The notes under the pieces: model-generated
Told to the model about the DNA's origin: nothing
Databases searched by the model: none
The model's input: only the letters and a program-made list of their open reading frames with translations
Program-made: the position numbers and the translations under genes
Shown: positions 14,791 to 23,910 of the stretch, piece by piece
How the letters are laid out: each line of letters starts with the position of its first letter
Position numbering within the stretch: the stretch's first letter is position 1
Source: Bordetella parapertussis
GTDB lineage: Bacteria > Pseudomonadota > Gammaproteobacteria > Burkholderiales > Burkholderiaceae_C
DNA length: 30,898 nt
Direction: 5' to 3'
Assembly (NCBI GenBank): GCA_945901125.1
Contig: CAMDKD010000034.1
Span: 1-30,898 of the forward strand

Positions 14791-15953
14791 GCTCCACCAA
14801 GTTTTATCCCGAACTCGCTCAGTATCTGCTCTGTGTGTTCGCCTACAGAAGGAATCGCGCCCATGGTGTACTCGAATGCATCAGACTTGCCAGGCGGCAA
14901 CAGCGCAGGCAATTTGCCGTTGGCCGTGTCAATGTCTACCCAGCGGTTGCGCGCTTTCAATTGCGGATGCGCCCACAGATCGGCCATGGTGTTCATGCGG
15001 GCGTTGGCAATTTGAGCTTGGTCCAAGCGCTCAATCACTTGCGCGGCACTCAAAGCAGCAAACTCTTTGAGGATGATGGGCTCAAGCTGTTGTTTGTTTT
15101 CGTGGCGCAAGCTGTTGCTGTTGAAACGCGGGTCGGTGGCCAACGCTTTGTCTTGCATCACCGTCTCGCAAAACTGCACCCATTCGCGTTCGTTTTGCAG
15201 GCCCAGCATGACGCTGTTGCCGTCGCCCGCCAGAAACGGGCCGTACGGGTAAATGGTGGCGTGCGACGCGCCGTTGCGGGTCGGCGGTGGAGCGTTATCG
15301 GTGGCGTAGTACATCGGAAAGCTCATCCATTCGGTCAGCGCTTCCAACATGGATACATCGATGTGCGCGCCTTCACCGGTCTTGTCTCTGTGAATCAGTG
15401 CCGCCAATATGCTGGTGTAGGCGTACATGCCTGCGGCTATATCGGCGATGGAGTTACCGCTCTTACTGGGTTGCTCGGGTGTGCCGGTGATGGACAAATA
15501 ACCGGCCTCGCTTTGTATCAACAAGTCATAGGCTTTTTTGTCGCGGTAAGGGCCGTCCAGCCCATAACCGGAGATGTCGCAGACGATGAGGCGCGGGTGT
15601 AGGGCGCGCAACGTGGCCGCATCCAGCCCCATGCGAGCGGTGGCACCGGGCGCCAGGTTTTGCACCAGCACATCGGCTTTTTCCAGCAATTGCTTTAAAG
15701 CAGCCAGGTGCTCCGGGTTTTTCAAATCCAGTGTCAGACTTTCTTTGGATCGATTCACCCAAACAAAATGAGAAGACATGCCGCGTGCGCGTTTGTCGTA
15801 GCCGCGTGCAAAGTCACCGTCGCCAGGACGCTCTACCTTGATGACACGCGCGCCTAAATCCGCCAACTGGCGCGTGCAAAACGGCGCGGCGATGGCGTGT
15901 TCCAAAGACACGACGGTGATGTGATCTAGCGGTTGAGAATTGGTTTTAGACAT
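14787..15953 (-). CDS. family III (CaiB/BaiF) CoA transferase
   Basis: A 388-residue enzyme that moves CoA between carboxylic acids. The N-terminal Rossmann half runs from residue 11 (ITVVSLEHAIAAPFCTRQLADLGARVIKVE). The catalytic Asp that forms the acyl anhydride is Asp143 in KKAYDLLIQSEAG, and ISGYG and TGEGAHIDVSMLEA are typical family III segments. It is the last gene of the ten-gene minus-strand operon; its ATG overlaps the acyl-CoA dehydrogenase stop by one base (TGATG). The likely role is activating the imported acid with CoA from an internal thioester. The acid itself cannot be read from sequence. Confidence 0.9.
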   Translation of the reverse strand: MSKTNSQPLDHITVVSLEHAIAAPFCTRQLADLGARVIKVERPGDGDFARGYDKRARGMSSHFVWVNRSKESLTLDLKNPEHLAALKQLLEKADVLVQNLAPGATARMGLDAATLRALHPRLIVCDISGYGLDGPYRDKKAYDLLIQSEAGYLSITGTPEQPSKSGNSIADIAAGMYAYTSILAALIHRDKTGEGAHIDVSMLEALTEWMSFPMYYATDNAPPPTRNGASHATIYPYGPFLAGDGNSVMLGLQNEREWVQFCETVMQDKALATDPRFNSNSLRHENKQQLEPIILKEFAALSAAQVIERLDQAQIANARMNTMADLWAHPQLKARNRWVDIDTANGKLPALLPPGKSDAFEYTMGAIPSVGEHTEQILSEFGIKLGGA

Positions 15954-17122
15954 CAGTAAGACTTGGGCAAACCCAGCACGTGTTCAGCCATGTAGGCGTA
16001 AATCAGGTTGGTGGAAACCGGCGCTACCTGGTAGAGCCGAGTTTCACGGAATTTTCGCTCAACATCGTATTCGCTGGCAAAGCCGAATCCGCCATGGGTT
16101 TGCAAACACATATTGGCGGCTTCCCAGGATGCTTTGGCGGCCAGGTATTTCGCCATGTTCGCTTGTGCGCCGCAAGGAAGGTGTGCGTCAAACAGCCGGC
16201 AAGCCTCGTAGCGCATCAGATTGGCGGCTTCGGTTTCCATGTAACTGTCGGCCATGGGGAACTGTATGCCTTGGTTTTTGCCTATCGGTCTGCCGAACAC
16301 TTCGCGCGTGTTGGCGTAGTCGCGTGCTTTGGTGATGAACCAGTAAGCGTCGCCTATGCATTCGGCAGCAATCAACGCGCGTTCGGCGTTCAAGCCATCG
16401 AGGATGTAAGAGAAACCTTCACCTGCTGTGCCTATCAAATTTTCTTCTGGAATTTCCAGTTCATCGAAAAACACTTCGTTGGTTTCGTGGTTGGGCATGT
16501 TGCGAATCGGCTTTAACACCATGCCTTTGTCCAATGCTTTTTTCACGTCAACGATGAACACCGACAAACCTTGGCTTTTGCGCGTGACCTCGGCCAGCGG
16601 CGTGGTGCGCGCCAGCAAAATCATGAAGTCCGAATGTTGTACGCGCGAGATCCATACTTTTTGACCGTTCACCACATAGCGGTCACCGCGTTTGACGGCA
16701 GTGGTTTTCAGGCGCGTGGTGTCGCTGCCGGCGCCGGGTTCGGTCACCGCCATGGACTGCAAACGCCATTCGCCGCTGGCAATGCGCGGCAAGTAGGTTT
16801 GCTTTTGCAGCTCGGAGCCGTGGCGCAACACCGTGCCCATGTTGTACATCTGGCCGTGGCAAGCGCCTGCATTGCCGCCAGAGAGATTGATCTCTTCCAT
16901 GATGACAGAGGCTTGCGTCAGGTTCAATCCCGAGCCACCGAATTGCTGCGGTATCAACGCGGCCAGCCAACCGGCTTGGGTCAAAGCATCGACAAAGGCT
17001 TCGGGGTAGCCGCGCTGTTCGTCCACGTTTTGCCAGTAGGTGCTGTCAAAACCTGCGCACAACTGGCGCACCGCATCGCGTATGTCTTGGTGCTCATCAA
17101 TGGCGGGCATTGCTTGATTCAT
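15953..17122 (-). CDS. acyl-CoA dehydrogenase
   Basis: A 389-residue flavoprotein that introduces an alpha,beta double bond into an acyl-CoA. MAVTEPGAGSD (124-134) and KVWIS (155-159) are the FAD/substrate signature, REVFGRPIGKNQGIQFPMAD lies in the C-terminal domain, and QTHGGFGFASEYDVER (341-356) is the second signature. The Glu used as base in medium- and short-chain enzymes, in the YEGT loop, is absent; the segment reads YQVAPVSTN. Glu247 in LNAERALIA sits where isovaleryl-CoA and long-chain dehydrogenases have their base, so it is the likely catalytic residue. GAGGAAAC precedes the ATG, nine bases after the hydratase stop. Confidence 0.9.
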   Translation of the reverse strand: MNQAMPAIDEHQDIRDAVRQLCAGFDSTYWQNVDEQRGYPEAFVDALTQAGWLAALIPQQFGGSGLNLTQASVIMEEINLSGGNAGACHGQMYNMGTVLRHGSELQKQTYLPRIASGEWRLQSMAVTEPGAGSDTTRLKTTAVKRGDRYVVNGQKVWISRVQHSDFMILLARTTPLAEVTRKSQGLSVFIVDVKKALDKGMVLKPIRNMPNHETNEVFFDELEIPEENLIGTAGEGFSYILDGLNAERALIAAECIGDAYWFITKARDYANTREVFGRPIGKNQGIQFPMADSYMETEAANLMRYEACRLFDAHLPCGAQANMAKYLAAKASWEAANMCLQTHGGFGFASEYDVERKFRETRLYQVAPVSTNLIYAYMAEHVLGLPKSY

Positions 17123-17131
17123 GGTGTTTCC

Positions 17132-18001
17132 TCAGGGTGCCCAACGGGCAGTGGCTTGCATGCAAACATCGCCTTGGTGATCCTGCACCCAGGCATGCAC
17201 CTGCTCGCCGTCGGGATGGGCGCAGACGCTGAGCACACGTTGATCGGCGCATTCAAACACCGGCTTGACGGCTTTGAATTCAAAGGATTGCACAACGCGT
17301 TCGCTGTGCCTGCGCAGCAGATCAACCAGCAACGTAGCCATCAATGGGCCGTGCACGATCAAACCCGGATAGCCTTCGACTTGGGTCACATAACGCCGGT
17401 CGTAATGGATGCGGTGGCTGTTGAATGTCAGCGCCGAATAACGGAACAACAACACATCGTCAGGCACGATGTCGCGCTGCCACAGCGCAGCATGCACCGG
17501 TTTGATGCCGGGAACCGCAGCCGCTGACGGGTCGGCTTCAGGCCGGAAAACAATGTCATGCGTTTCTTCTAAACACAAACTGTGAGCGTTGATGTAACGG
17601 TGCAGCACTTGCACAAACAACAACTCGCCACTGCGGCCGGTTTTGTGTTGCACTTTTTCTATGCTGGAGACGCGTTGAACGTCTTCGCCTAAGCGCATAG
17701 GCTGGTGCCAGTGCAAACGACCGCCTGCCCACATGCGGCGCGGCAAGGGCACAGGCGGTAAAAAACCGCCGCGTTTGGGGTGGCCGTCCGGGCCGATCTC
17801 ACTGTGCCGGGCCACCGGCAAAAAATACAACCAATGCCACAAGGGTGCAAGCGCGTCACCCATGTGCGGCTCGGCGTCGTCGCGGTCCAGCGTGGCCGAC
17901 ATGGCACGCACCGGGCTCAAACCCAGACTGTCGTGCCGTGTCTCGATTTTACCCTGCCAGCTTTGCAAATGCGCCAGCGTGGCCGCGTCCAACAAACTCA
18001 C
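17132..18001 (-). CDS. MaoC/HTD2-type acyl-CoA hydratase (mesaconyl-CoA hydratase-like)
   Basis: A 289-residue double-hotdog protein. The N-terminal half has the FAS1-dehydratase-like segment MWAGGRLHWHQPMRLGE (90-106). The C-terminal half has RYSALTFNSHRIHYDRRYV (187-205), the HTD2-type version of the MaoC hydratase-2 motif, then YPGLIVHGPLMATLL. In place of the classical SGDxNPxH it has TFNSHRIH, keeping the last His. Family members hydrate mesaconyl-CoA or other 2-enoyl-CoAs. GTG 18001 overlaps the binding-protein stop by four bases (GTGA); no other start codon lies near. Placed beside the acyl-CoA dehydrogenase it would act on that enzyme's product. Confidence 0.82.
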   Translation of the reverse strand: MSLLDAATLAHLQSWQGKIETRHDSLGLSPVRAMSATLDRDDAEPHMGDALAPLWHWLYFLPVARHSEIGPDGHPKRGGFLPPVPLPRRMWAGGRLHWHQPMRLGEDVQRVSSIEKVQHKTGRSGELLFVQVLHRYINAHSLCLEETHDIVFRPEADPSAAAVPGIKPVHAALWQRDIVPDDVLLFRYSALTFNSHRIHYDRRYVTQVEGYPGLIVHGPLMATLLVDLLRRHSERVVQSFEFKAVKPVFECADQRVLSVCAHPDGEQVHAWVQDHQGDVCMQATARWAP

Positions 18002-19299
18002 TTGAAGTCGATCATCTTGAGCGCGCTGTTTTGCAGAATCGCCGGGTTGATGGTTTTCACCCAGGCCGGGGATTTCTGGCCTACAGGCGTGGTCACCAGT
18101 TCAGCCGGGACGATCATCATTCTGTCGAGCACAGCAAAAGGGAACTGCGGCACGCGCTTGGTGAAGCCCAGCAATTGGTCTTCCAAGCCCTGACCATCGG
18201 CGCGCATGTGCACGGTGTGGCCATAGCCTTTGAAACTCATTTTGCGCATGGCCTCAGCCACTTGCTCGGTGGTCGGCCATTTGCCGCCGTTGGCTTTGAT
18301 GGCGTTCTCGTAGCCGGTCTTCAAACCGAACAGGCCTTGCGCCATGTGGTAGGTGGAGTAAATCGGATAAGCGTTGGTTTTGGCTTTGAACTTGGCGACA
18401 AATGCCATGTGCTTGGGATCGTTGCGGGTATCGGGGTGCAAAAAGTAATGGTCACCGCGCGCGCCGGCAATGATGCCGGCCGGTACTGCATCGCCCAGGC
18501 GTTCTAGCGAGCTTTCCAGCAAGGGCAAGACAAACAAAGTGTTCTGATTGAACACGCCGCGCTGCGATGCTTGGCGCACAAACGTGTCCAGGTCGCCGCC
18601 CCACGAGGTGTTGAGCACCACGTCGGGTTTGATGGCTTGCAAGCGGCTGAGTTCGGTGGAGAAATCGGAGGCACCCATTTTGGGGAACATCTCGGCGACC
18701 ACTTTCACATTCGGCTTGAACACGCGCAAGGTATTGATAAAAATTTCCCACGAGTCGCGGCCCCAGGCATAGTCCTGGTTCACCACGGCAATGGTTTCGA
18801 AATTAGGCTTGGTTTTCATCAGGTACAACACAGTGGCGACCATCTCAGTAGTGGCATTGCCTTGTGTGCGCACCACATACTGGTAGCGCTTTTCTTCCAG
18901 CAGTTTTTCAGTGCCGCAATCCCAGGCAACGTTCAACACTTTCAAGTCTTCGGCGACAGGCGCGATCACGTTGCAGTTGCCGCTGGAGATGGCCGACAAC
19001 ATGGTTTTGACGCCTTGCTCTTGCACCAGGCGACGGTACTCAGACAACATTTTGTCCGGGCCGGTGCCTTCGTCGATGAAACTGGCAGACAGCTTGACGC
19101 CGCCTATGCCGCCATTCGCATTGATGTCGTCGATGATGATTTCTGCAGCTGCTTTGGCCGGCACACCGAACACCGAGGCCGGGCCGGATAAAAACGTGGA
19201 GATACCGATTTTGAGTTCAGCGGGTTTGTTCTGTGCCGATGCGCCAAATGACAGCGCAGCCAGAACGGCTGCAGCCGCGAGTTGTTTGAATGTATGCAT
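17998..19299 (-). CDS. ABC transporter substrate-binding protein (Peripla_BP_6 type), importer 2
   Basis: A 433-residue periplasmic protein with a signal peptide (residues 1-23, ending FGASAQ). ELKIGISTFLSGPASVFGVPAK starts the first lobe, and GGIGGVKLSASFIDEGTGPDKMLSEYRRLVQ is the typical Leu/Ile/Val-type segment. AGGA is seven bases from ATG 19299, and upstream in-frame codons lie in the SDR gene. It sits between SDR and hydratase within the operon whose first four genes encode the permeases and ATPases, so it most likely serves importer 2. The ligand is presumably the acid degraded by the enzymes around it (inference). Confidence 0.9.
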   Translation of the reverse strand: MHTFKQLAAAAVLAALSFGASAQNKPAELKIGISTFLSGPASVFGVPAKAAAEIIIDDINANGGIGGVKLSASFIDEGTGPDKMLSEYRRLVQEQGVKTMLSAISSGNCNVIAPVAEDLKVLNVAWDCGTEKLLEEKRYQYVVRTQGNATTEMVATVLYLMKTKPNFETIAVVNQDYAWGRDSWEIFINTLRVFKPNVKVVAEMFPKMGASDFSTELSRLQAIKPDVVLNTSWGGDLDTFVRQASQRGVFNQNTLFVLPLLESSLERLGDAVPAGIIAGARGDHYFLHPDTRNDPKHMAFVAKFKAKTNAYPIYSTYHMAQGLFGLKTGYENAIKANGGKWPTTEQVAEAMRKMSFKGYGHTVHMRADGQGLEDQLLGFTKRVPQFPFAVLDRMMIVPAELVTTPVGQKSPAWVKTINPAILQNSALKMIDFK

Positions 19300-19318
19300 G
19301 ACTGTGTCCTGACTCAAA

Positions 19319-20071
19319 TTAAATGGTGCGACCGCCGTCAACCGGCATTTCCAGTCCGGTGAAAAACTCGGCGGCGTCGCTGGCCAGAAACACGCAGGCG
19401 GCTGCAATATCGCTGGGTTGTGAGAAACGGCCCAGCGGAATCGTGGACATGAATTTCGCGCGGTTGGCCGGTGTGTCGGGCAAGCCCATGAAGTCTTCAA
19501 ACAAAGCGGTCACACCCATCACCGGGCACACGGCGTTGACGCGTATGTTCTCTGGGCCGAGTTCGACGGCCATGGATTTGGACAACACATTGACCGCGCC
19601 TTTGGAGGCGTTGTACCAGCTCAGGCCCGGACGCGGGCGGATACCGGCGGTCGAACCGATGTTCAAAATAACGCCGCGTTTTTGCTGGCGCATCAGCGGC
19701 AGCACAGCGTGCGTCATGTGAAAAATGGATTTCACGTTAACGGCAAACACCTTGTCGAACATGGCTTCATTCACGTCGAGCATGGGGCTGTTTTTGTGCG
19801 TGGTACCGGCGTTGTTGACGACGATGTCCGGGATGCCGAAGGTTTTCACGCAATGCGCAACCAACGCCTGCACTTGGTCGGCGCGGGTCACGTCGCAAGT
19901 GAATGCACTGGCGTGTGCGCCCAGGGCCGTGGCCACGCGCACTGCGGCTTCGCCGTTGATGTCAGCCACGATGACGCGCGCGCCTTCGTGCACATAAGCT
20001 TTGGCAATGCCTTCGCCGAAACCGCCGCCCGAACCGGTGACGATGGCAATTTTGTTGTTGAGTTGTGTCAT
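19319..20071 (-). CDS. short-chain dehydrogenase/reductase
   Basis: A 250-residue classical SDR. The NAD(P) glycine motif is TGSGGGFG (12-19), followed by VADING with Asp37 in the NAD-preferring region, NNAG (86-89), and the catalytic Ser140, Tyr153 and Lys157 (YNASK). It ends with FTGLEMPVDGG. This arrangement suits an NAD-dependent dehydrogenase of a hydroxyl group, for example a 3-hydroxyacyl-CoA formed by the neighbouring hydratase. ATG 20071 is used; a TTG at 20086 would add five residues. It lies 28 bases after the aldehyde dehydrogenase stop. Confidence 0.9.
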   Translation of the reverse strand: MTQLNNKIAIVTGSGGGFGEGIAKAYVHEGARVIVADINGEAAVRVATALGAHASAFTCDVTRADQVQALVAHCVKTFGIPDIVVNNAGTTHKNSPMLDVNEAMFDKVFAVNVKSIFHMTHAVLPLMRQQKRGVILNIGSTAGIRPRPGLSWYNASKGAVNVLSKSMAVELGPENIRVNAVCPVMGVTALFEDFMGLPDTPANRAKFMSTIPLGRFSQPSDIAAACVFLASDAAEFFTGLEMPVDGGRTI

Positions 20072-20099
20072 GGTGGATGCTTTCAAAAAAGTGAAGGGA

Positions 20100-21533
20100 T
20101 TAACCGTGGAATTGAATAACAGTCTTGGTGCAGCTCATTTCTTCGAGCGCCAGAAAACCTTTTTCGCGACCGTGGCCGCTGCGTTTGTTGCCGCCGAAGG
20201 GCAGTTCCACACCACCGCCCGCGCCGAACGAATTGATAAACACCTGGCCGCATTTCAGCGCTTTGGCCACGCGTTGCTGGCGTCCGCCGTTTTCTGTCCA
20301 CACCGCAGCCAGCAAACCAAACTCTGTGCCGTTGGCCAGCGCAATGCCATGGGCTTCGTCGGTGAACGGCATGGCGGCCAGCACCGGGCCGAAAACTTCT
20401 TGTTGCGCCAATGCGTTGTCAGCCGGCACATTGCCAAAGAAAGTCGGCATGACGTAATAGCCACCGGCGGGAACGCCGGGATCGATTTGACCTTGGGCCA
20501 GCACCGGCAGACCGGCGGCCTTGGCTTGTTCGATGAAGCGGTTCACGCGTTGCTGCTGGGTCGGGTTGACCACCGGACCGCAGTCCAAATTCATCTCGGG
20601 TGTGCCGACCCGCACTTGCTTGAATTTTTCGGCGACCAGCGCGACGAATTTGTCGTGAATCGATTGCTGCACCAACAAACGGCTACCGGCGGTACAGGTC
20701 TGACCGGTGTTCTGGATGATGCCGCGCACCACGGTGGCCGCAGCGAGTTCCAGATTGGCGTCTTCAAACACCACGTGTGGCGATTTGCCGCCGAGCTCTA
20801 AAGTGCATTTGACCGCGTGACGCGCAGCCGCTTGTTGCACCAGCACGCCGACTTCGTTGGAGCCGGTGAAGCTGATGAAGTTGATGTCCGGGTGATTGGC
20901 CAGCGCCGCACCGGCTTCTTCGCCCAGGCCGCTGACGATGTTCAAAGCGCCTGCGGGAAAACCTGCTTCCAGCGCGAGTTCTGCAATCCGCAAACAACTC
21001 ATGCACGCGTCTTCGGCGGGCTTGACCACCACGGCGTTGCCCATGGCCAAGGCGGGCGCGATGCTGCGGCCCATCATTTGCGCCGGGTAGTTCCAGGGAA
21101 TGATGTGTGCGGTCACGCCCAGCGGTTCGCGCAACAGATTGACTTGGTAGCCGTTCAAAAACGGAATCACTTCGCCGTGCACTTTGTCGGCAGCACCGCC
21201 GTAAAACTCGAAGTAACGCGCCAGCACAATCATGTCGTTGCGGGCCGTGGTCATGGGTTTTCCGGTGTCTTTGGCTTCGAGCAGCGCCAGTTCTTCGCCG
21301 TGTTCGGTCACCAGGTGACTGAGTTTCATCATCAAACGGCCGCGCTCGCTGGCGTTGAGTTTGCCCCAGTCGCTGGAGAGTGCAGCACGCGCGGCGCGCA
21401 CGGCCAAATCGATGTCAGCCGCCTGGCCGCGTGGAATGTGTTCAAACACCTGTCCGTCAACCGGTGAGCGTACTTCCAGCGTTTCGCCGCTGACGGCTTG
21501 ACAGGTTTTGCCGCCGATGATCATGTGTGCCAT
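20100..21533 (-). CDS. NAD(P)-dependent aldehyde dehydrogenase
   Basis: A 477-residue ALDH-superfamily enzyme oxidising an aldehyde to an acid. The conserved Asn148 (PWNYP), Lys171 (KPAE), catalytic Glu246 (LELGGKSP) and nucleophile Cys280 (NTGQTC) are all present, and the C-terminus has LPFGGNKRSGHGREKG. Length is normal. GGGAGA seven bases upstream supports the ATG. It lies between the LivF-like gene and the SDR, spaced 23 and 28 bases. Betaine-aldehyde- and semialdehyde-type enzymes share these features, so the substrate is open. Confidence 0.9.
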   Translation of the reverse strand: MAHMIIGGKTCQAVSGETLEVRSPVDGQVFEHIPRGQAADIDLAVRAARAALSSDWGKLNASERGRLMMKLSHLVTEHGEELALLEAKDTGKPMTTARNDMIVLARYFEFYGGAADKVHGEVIPFLNGYQVNLLREPLGVTAHIIPWNYPAQMMGRSIAPALAMGNAVVVKPAEDACMSCLRIAELALEAGFPAGALNIVSGLGEEAGAALANHPDINFISFTGSNEVGVLVQQAAARHAVKCTLELGGKSPHVVFEDANLELAAATVVRGIIQNTGQTCTAGSRLLVQQSIHDKFVALVAEKFKQVRVGTPEMNLDCGPVVNPTQQQRVNRFIEQAKAAGLPVLAQGQIDPGVPAGGYYVMPTFFGNVPADNALAQQEVFGPVLAAMPFTDEAHGIALANGTEFGLLAAVWTENGGRQQRVAKALKCGQVFINSFGAGGGVELPFGGNKRSGHGREKGFLALEEMSCTKTVIQFHG

Positions 21534-21556
21534 GTGGTGTTCTCCCAGAAAAAAGT

Positions 21557-22228
21557 TTAATGAGTGCTGTGTTGTTCGAGGCTGAGCGAGCCGCGTTCGA
21601 GTGACCAGGTCTGGTCGGGCATGCCGGTCAGCAGACCGGCATTGGATTCGGTGATAACCACGCTCAATTCCGGGCGCAGTTGTCGCAGTCTGCTGATGGA
21701 TTGCACATACTGTTCGGCGAGCACAGGGGCCAGTCCTTGCAGCGGTTCGTCCAGCAGCACCAGCCGCGAGCCCGCCATCAAAGCGCGTCCCAATGCCACC
21801 ATCTTGCCTTGGCCGCCGGACAGCGCTGCGCCGGAGCGCGCCAGCATGGGTTCGAGTTGCGGCACCACTTCCAGCGTGGCTTGCAAACGCAAGTCCAGGT
21901 CAAACGCGGACAAGCCCAGCACCTCGGCCGGCAGGCGCAGGTTTTGCAGCACAGACAGCGTTGGAAAAATGATGCGGTCTTCGGGCGCATAGCCTATGCC
22001 CAGCGCGGCGCGGCGGTGTGCCGGTTGGTTCAACAACTCGGATTTATCAAACAGAATGCTGCCGCTGCTGACGGGCACCAGACCCATGATGCTGCGCAGC
22101 AACGTGGTTTTGCCGGCACCGTTGCGGCCTATCACCGCCACGGTGCTGCCGGTAAGCACATGCGCGTGTATGCGACGCAGCACCTGCACGCCGGCCAGTT
22201 CAACCGAGAGTTGATCAATCAGCAGCAT
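21557..22228 (-). CDS. livF: Liv-type ABC transporter ATPase (LivF-like), importer 2
   Basis: A 223-residue ATPase. Walker A is GRNGAGKTT (about 34-42) with the normal Lys, the signature is LSGGQGKMVALGRAL, and Walker B is LVLLDEPLQGLAP. The ATG overlaps the LivG-like stop by one base (TGATG). It is somewhat shorter than usual LivF proteins (about 235). Second ATPase of importer 2. Confidence 0.9.
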   Translation of the reverse strand: MLLIDQLSVELAGVQVLRRIHAHVLTGSTVAVIGRNGAGKTTLLRSIMGLVPVSSGSILFDKSELLNQPAHRRAALGIGYAPEDRIIFPTLSVLQNLRLPAEVLGLSAFDLDLRLQATLEVVPQLEPMLARSGAALSGGQGKMVALGRALMAGSRLVLLDEPLQGLAPVLAEQYVQSISRLRQLRPELSVVITESNAGLLTGMPDQTWSLERGSLSLEQHSTH

Positions 22229-22971
22229 CAGCGCGTCCCCAATATTTCCTGCCGCACCTGCGGCTGGTTCAACACATCATCGGGTGTGCCGTCGGCGGCT
22301 ACACGTCCGCCAATCCAGGCCGCCACGCGCGTGGCGTAGCGTTTGACGATGTCTATGTCGTGCTCAACAAACCAACTGGTCACCTGACGCTCGGCCAGCG
22401 CCTGCATCACCGTGTCCATCAATTGCATTTTGCTGTCGGAGGCGACACCGCTGGTCGGCTCGTCCATGATCATGAGTTGCGGCTTGAGCATCAGCGCCAT
22501 GGCCACGTCCAGCAGTTTGCGTTGGCCTTCCGGCAAAGCCATGGCAGGCATGTGGGCGCGGTCGCGCAAACCGACCAGTGCCAGCGTGTCGTCGACTTCG
22601 CGCGCGTCCACCGCATCCGACAGCGCCGTGAACCAGGCCAGCCGGCCACTGCGACCGGCGGCGGCAATCTCCAGGCACTGGCGCACCGTGTGGTCTAAAA
22701 ACAGTTGCGGCAGTTGAAACGAACGCGCCATACCCAGATGCACCAGTTGGCGCGGTTCGCGGGCGGTCACGTCCTGGCCGTTGAACATCACTTGGCCGCG
22801 CTCGGCTTTTAAAAAACCGGTGCAGATGTTGATGAAAGTGGTTTTGCCTGCGCCGTTCTGCCCGATGACCGCCAGGCTTTCGCCGCGTTGCAAATCAAAA
22901 TCGATGTTGTCGGCCGCGATCACGCCGCCGAAGCTGAGGTACAAACCCCGGGTGCTGAGCAAGGCGCTCAT
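22228..22971 (-). CDS. livG: Liv-type ABC transporter ATPase (LivG-like), importer 2
   Basis: A 247-residue ATPase. Walker A is GQNGAGKTTFIN (about 37-48), the signature region is LPEGQRKLLDVAMAL, and Walker B is LMIMDEPTSGV. The switch region is SWFVEHDIDIV. The ATG overlaps the LivM-like stop by four bases (ATGA), a sign of coupled translation. First ATPase of importer 2. Confidence 0.9.
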   Translation of the reverse strand: MSALLSTRGLYLSFGGVIAADNIDFDLQRGESLAVIGQNGAGKTTFINICTGFLKAERGQVMFNGQDVTAREPRQLVHLGMARSFQLPQLFLDHTVRQCLEIAAAGRSGRLAWFTALSDAVDAREVDDTLALVGLRDRAHMPAMALPEGQRKLLDVAMALMLKPQLMIMDEPTSGVASDSKMQLMDTVMQALAERQVTSWFVEHDIDIVKRYATRVAAWIGGRVAADGTPDDVLNQPQVRQEILGTR

Positions 22972-23909
22972 GGCTGTTCTCCTGTGTCACTTGCGCGGCG
23001 TTTGCGCAGCAGGCCGACGATGCCGTCAGGCGCCAGGATGATGACGAATATCAAAGTAAAGCCCAGCAGCATTTGCCAGATGCCGGTCATGTAAGCGGCG
23101 GCAAACAGCTTGACGACTTCAAACACCACCGCGCCCAAAAACGCGCCCATGGCGTGGCCCGAGCCGCCCAGCACCGCTATGAACACGTATTCGCCCGAGC
23201 GGAACCAGGCGCCTATGTCCGGCGTCACCAGGCCTTGCACCAGCGCGAACAAACCGCCGGACAAACCCACCAGCAAAGCCGACAACACATAGGCCTGCCA
23301 CATGATGAGCCGCGCCGACATGCCAAGGTATTCCAGCCGGGTTTCGTTGGACTTGATGCCCGACAGCGCTTCACCAGCCGCAGATTTGAAATAGCGTTGC
23401 ACCAACCAGACCATGAACACTGCCGACAACACCACCAGCAGTAGCAAGGCGGATTCGAAGTCGGCGCGCTCGAGCACGCTGCCAAGCAATGCCGGGCGGT
23501 CCAGGCGCAGGCCGTCGGTGCCGCCGGAGATGGTGTACATCTTGCCCAGCATGGCATAGACCACCATGCTCAGCGCCAGGTTCAACATGCCGAAAAAGAT
23601 GCCCCGATAGCGCACCACAAACACGCCTACCAGTGCCCCGGCCACGCCGCTGACCAGCACCGCGCCCGCTAGCATCCACATGCCATCCAGGCTAGGGTAG
23701 GCGCGCGCCAGAAAGGCCACGGTATAGGCGCCGATGGCCGCGTACAAAGCGTGACCGAAAGAGACTTGCCCGGCGCGCATCATGATGGACACGCCCAGAC
23801 TCGCCAGTCCATAGCACAAGCCCATGATGAGCGGGGTTTTGCTCCAAGGGAATTGCCAGCCCAGCAACAGGCACAACACCGCCCCTATGAATCCAATGAG
23901 ATTGATCAT
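22968..23909 (-). CDS. livM: Liv-type permease (LivM-like), importer 2
   Basis: A 313-residue membrane permease with many hydrophobic segments. The LivM hallmark is present as GLASLGVSIMMRAGQVSFGHALYAAIGAY, with LSGIKSNETRLEYLGMSARL as the cytoplasmic loop. ATG 23909 is one base after the LivH-like stop; a longer TTG start would overlap that gene without support. Pairs with the LivH-like protein in the membrane. Confidence 0.9.
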   Translation of the reverse strand: MINLIGFIGAVLCLLLGWQFPWSKTPLIMGLCYGLASLGVSIMMRAGQVSFGHALYAAIGAYTVAFLARAYPSLDGMWMLAGAVLVSGVAGALVGVFVVRYRGIFFGMLNLALSMVVYAMLGKMYTISGGTDGLRLDRPALLGSVLERADFESALLLLVVLSAVFMVWLVQRYFKSAAGEALSGIKSNETRLEYLGMSARLIMWQAYVLSALLVGLSGGLFALVQGLVTPDIGAWFRSGEYVFIAVLGGSGHAMGAFLGAVVFEVVKLFAAAYMTGIWQMLLGFTLIFVIILAPDGIVGLLRKRRASDTGEQP

Positions 23910-23910
23910 G

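Noticed and set aside
16571..17527. 318-codon plus-strand open frame
   Set aside because: Antisense to clear acyl-CoA dehydrogenase and hydratase genes; composition is a GC-codon artefact (His/Gln/Gly rich) and it has no recognisable domain.
19300..19500. 67-residue N-terminal extension of the second binding protein
   Set aside because: It overlaps the SDR gene and would bury the signal peptide; ATG 19299 with AGGA upstream is the start.
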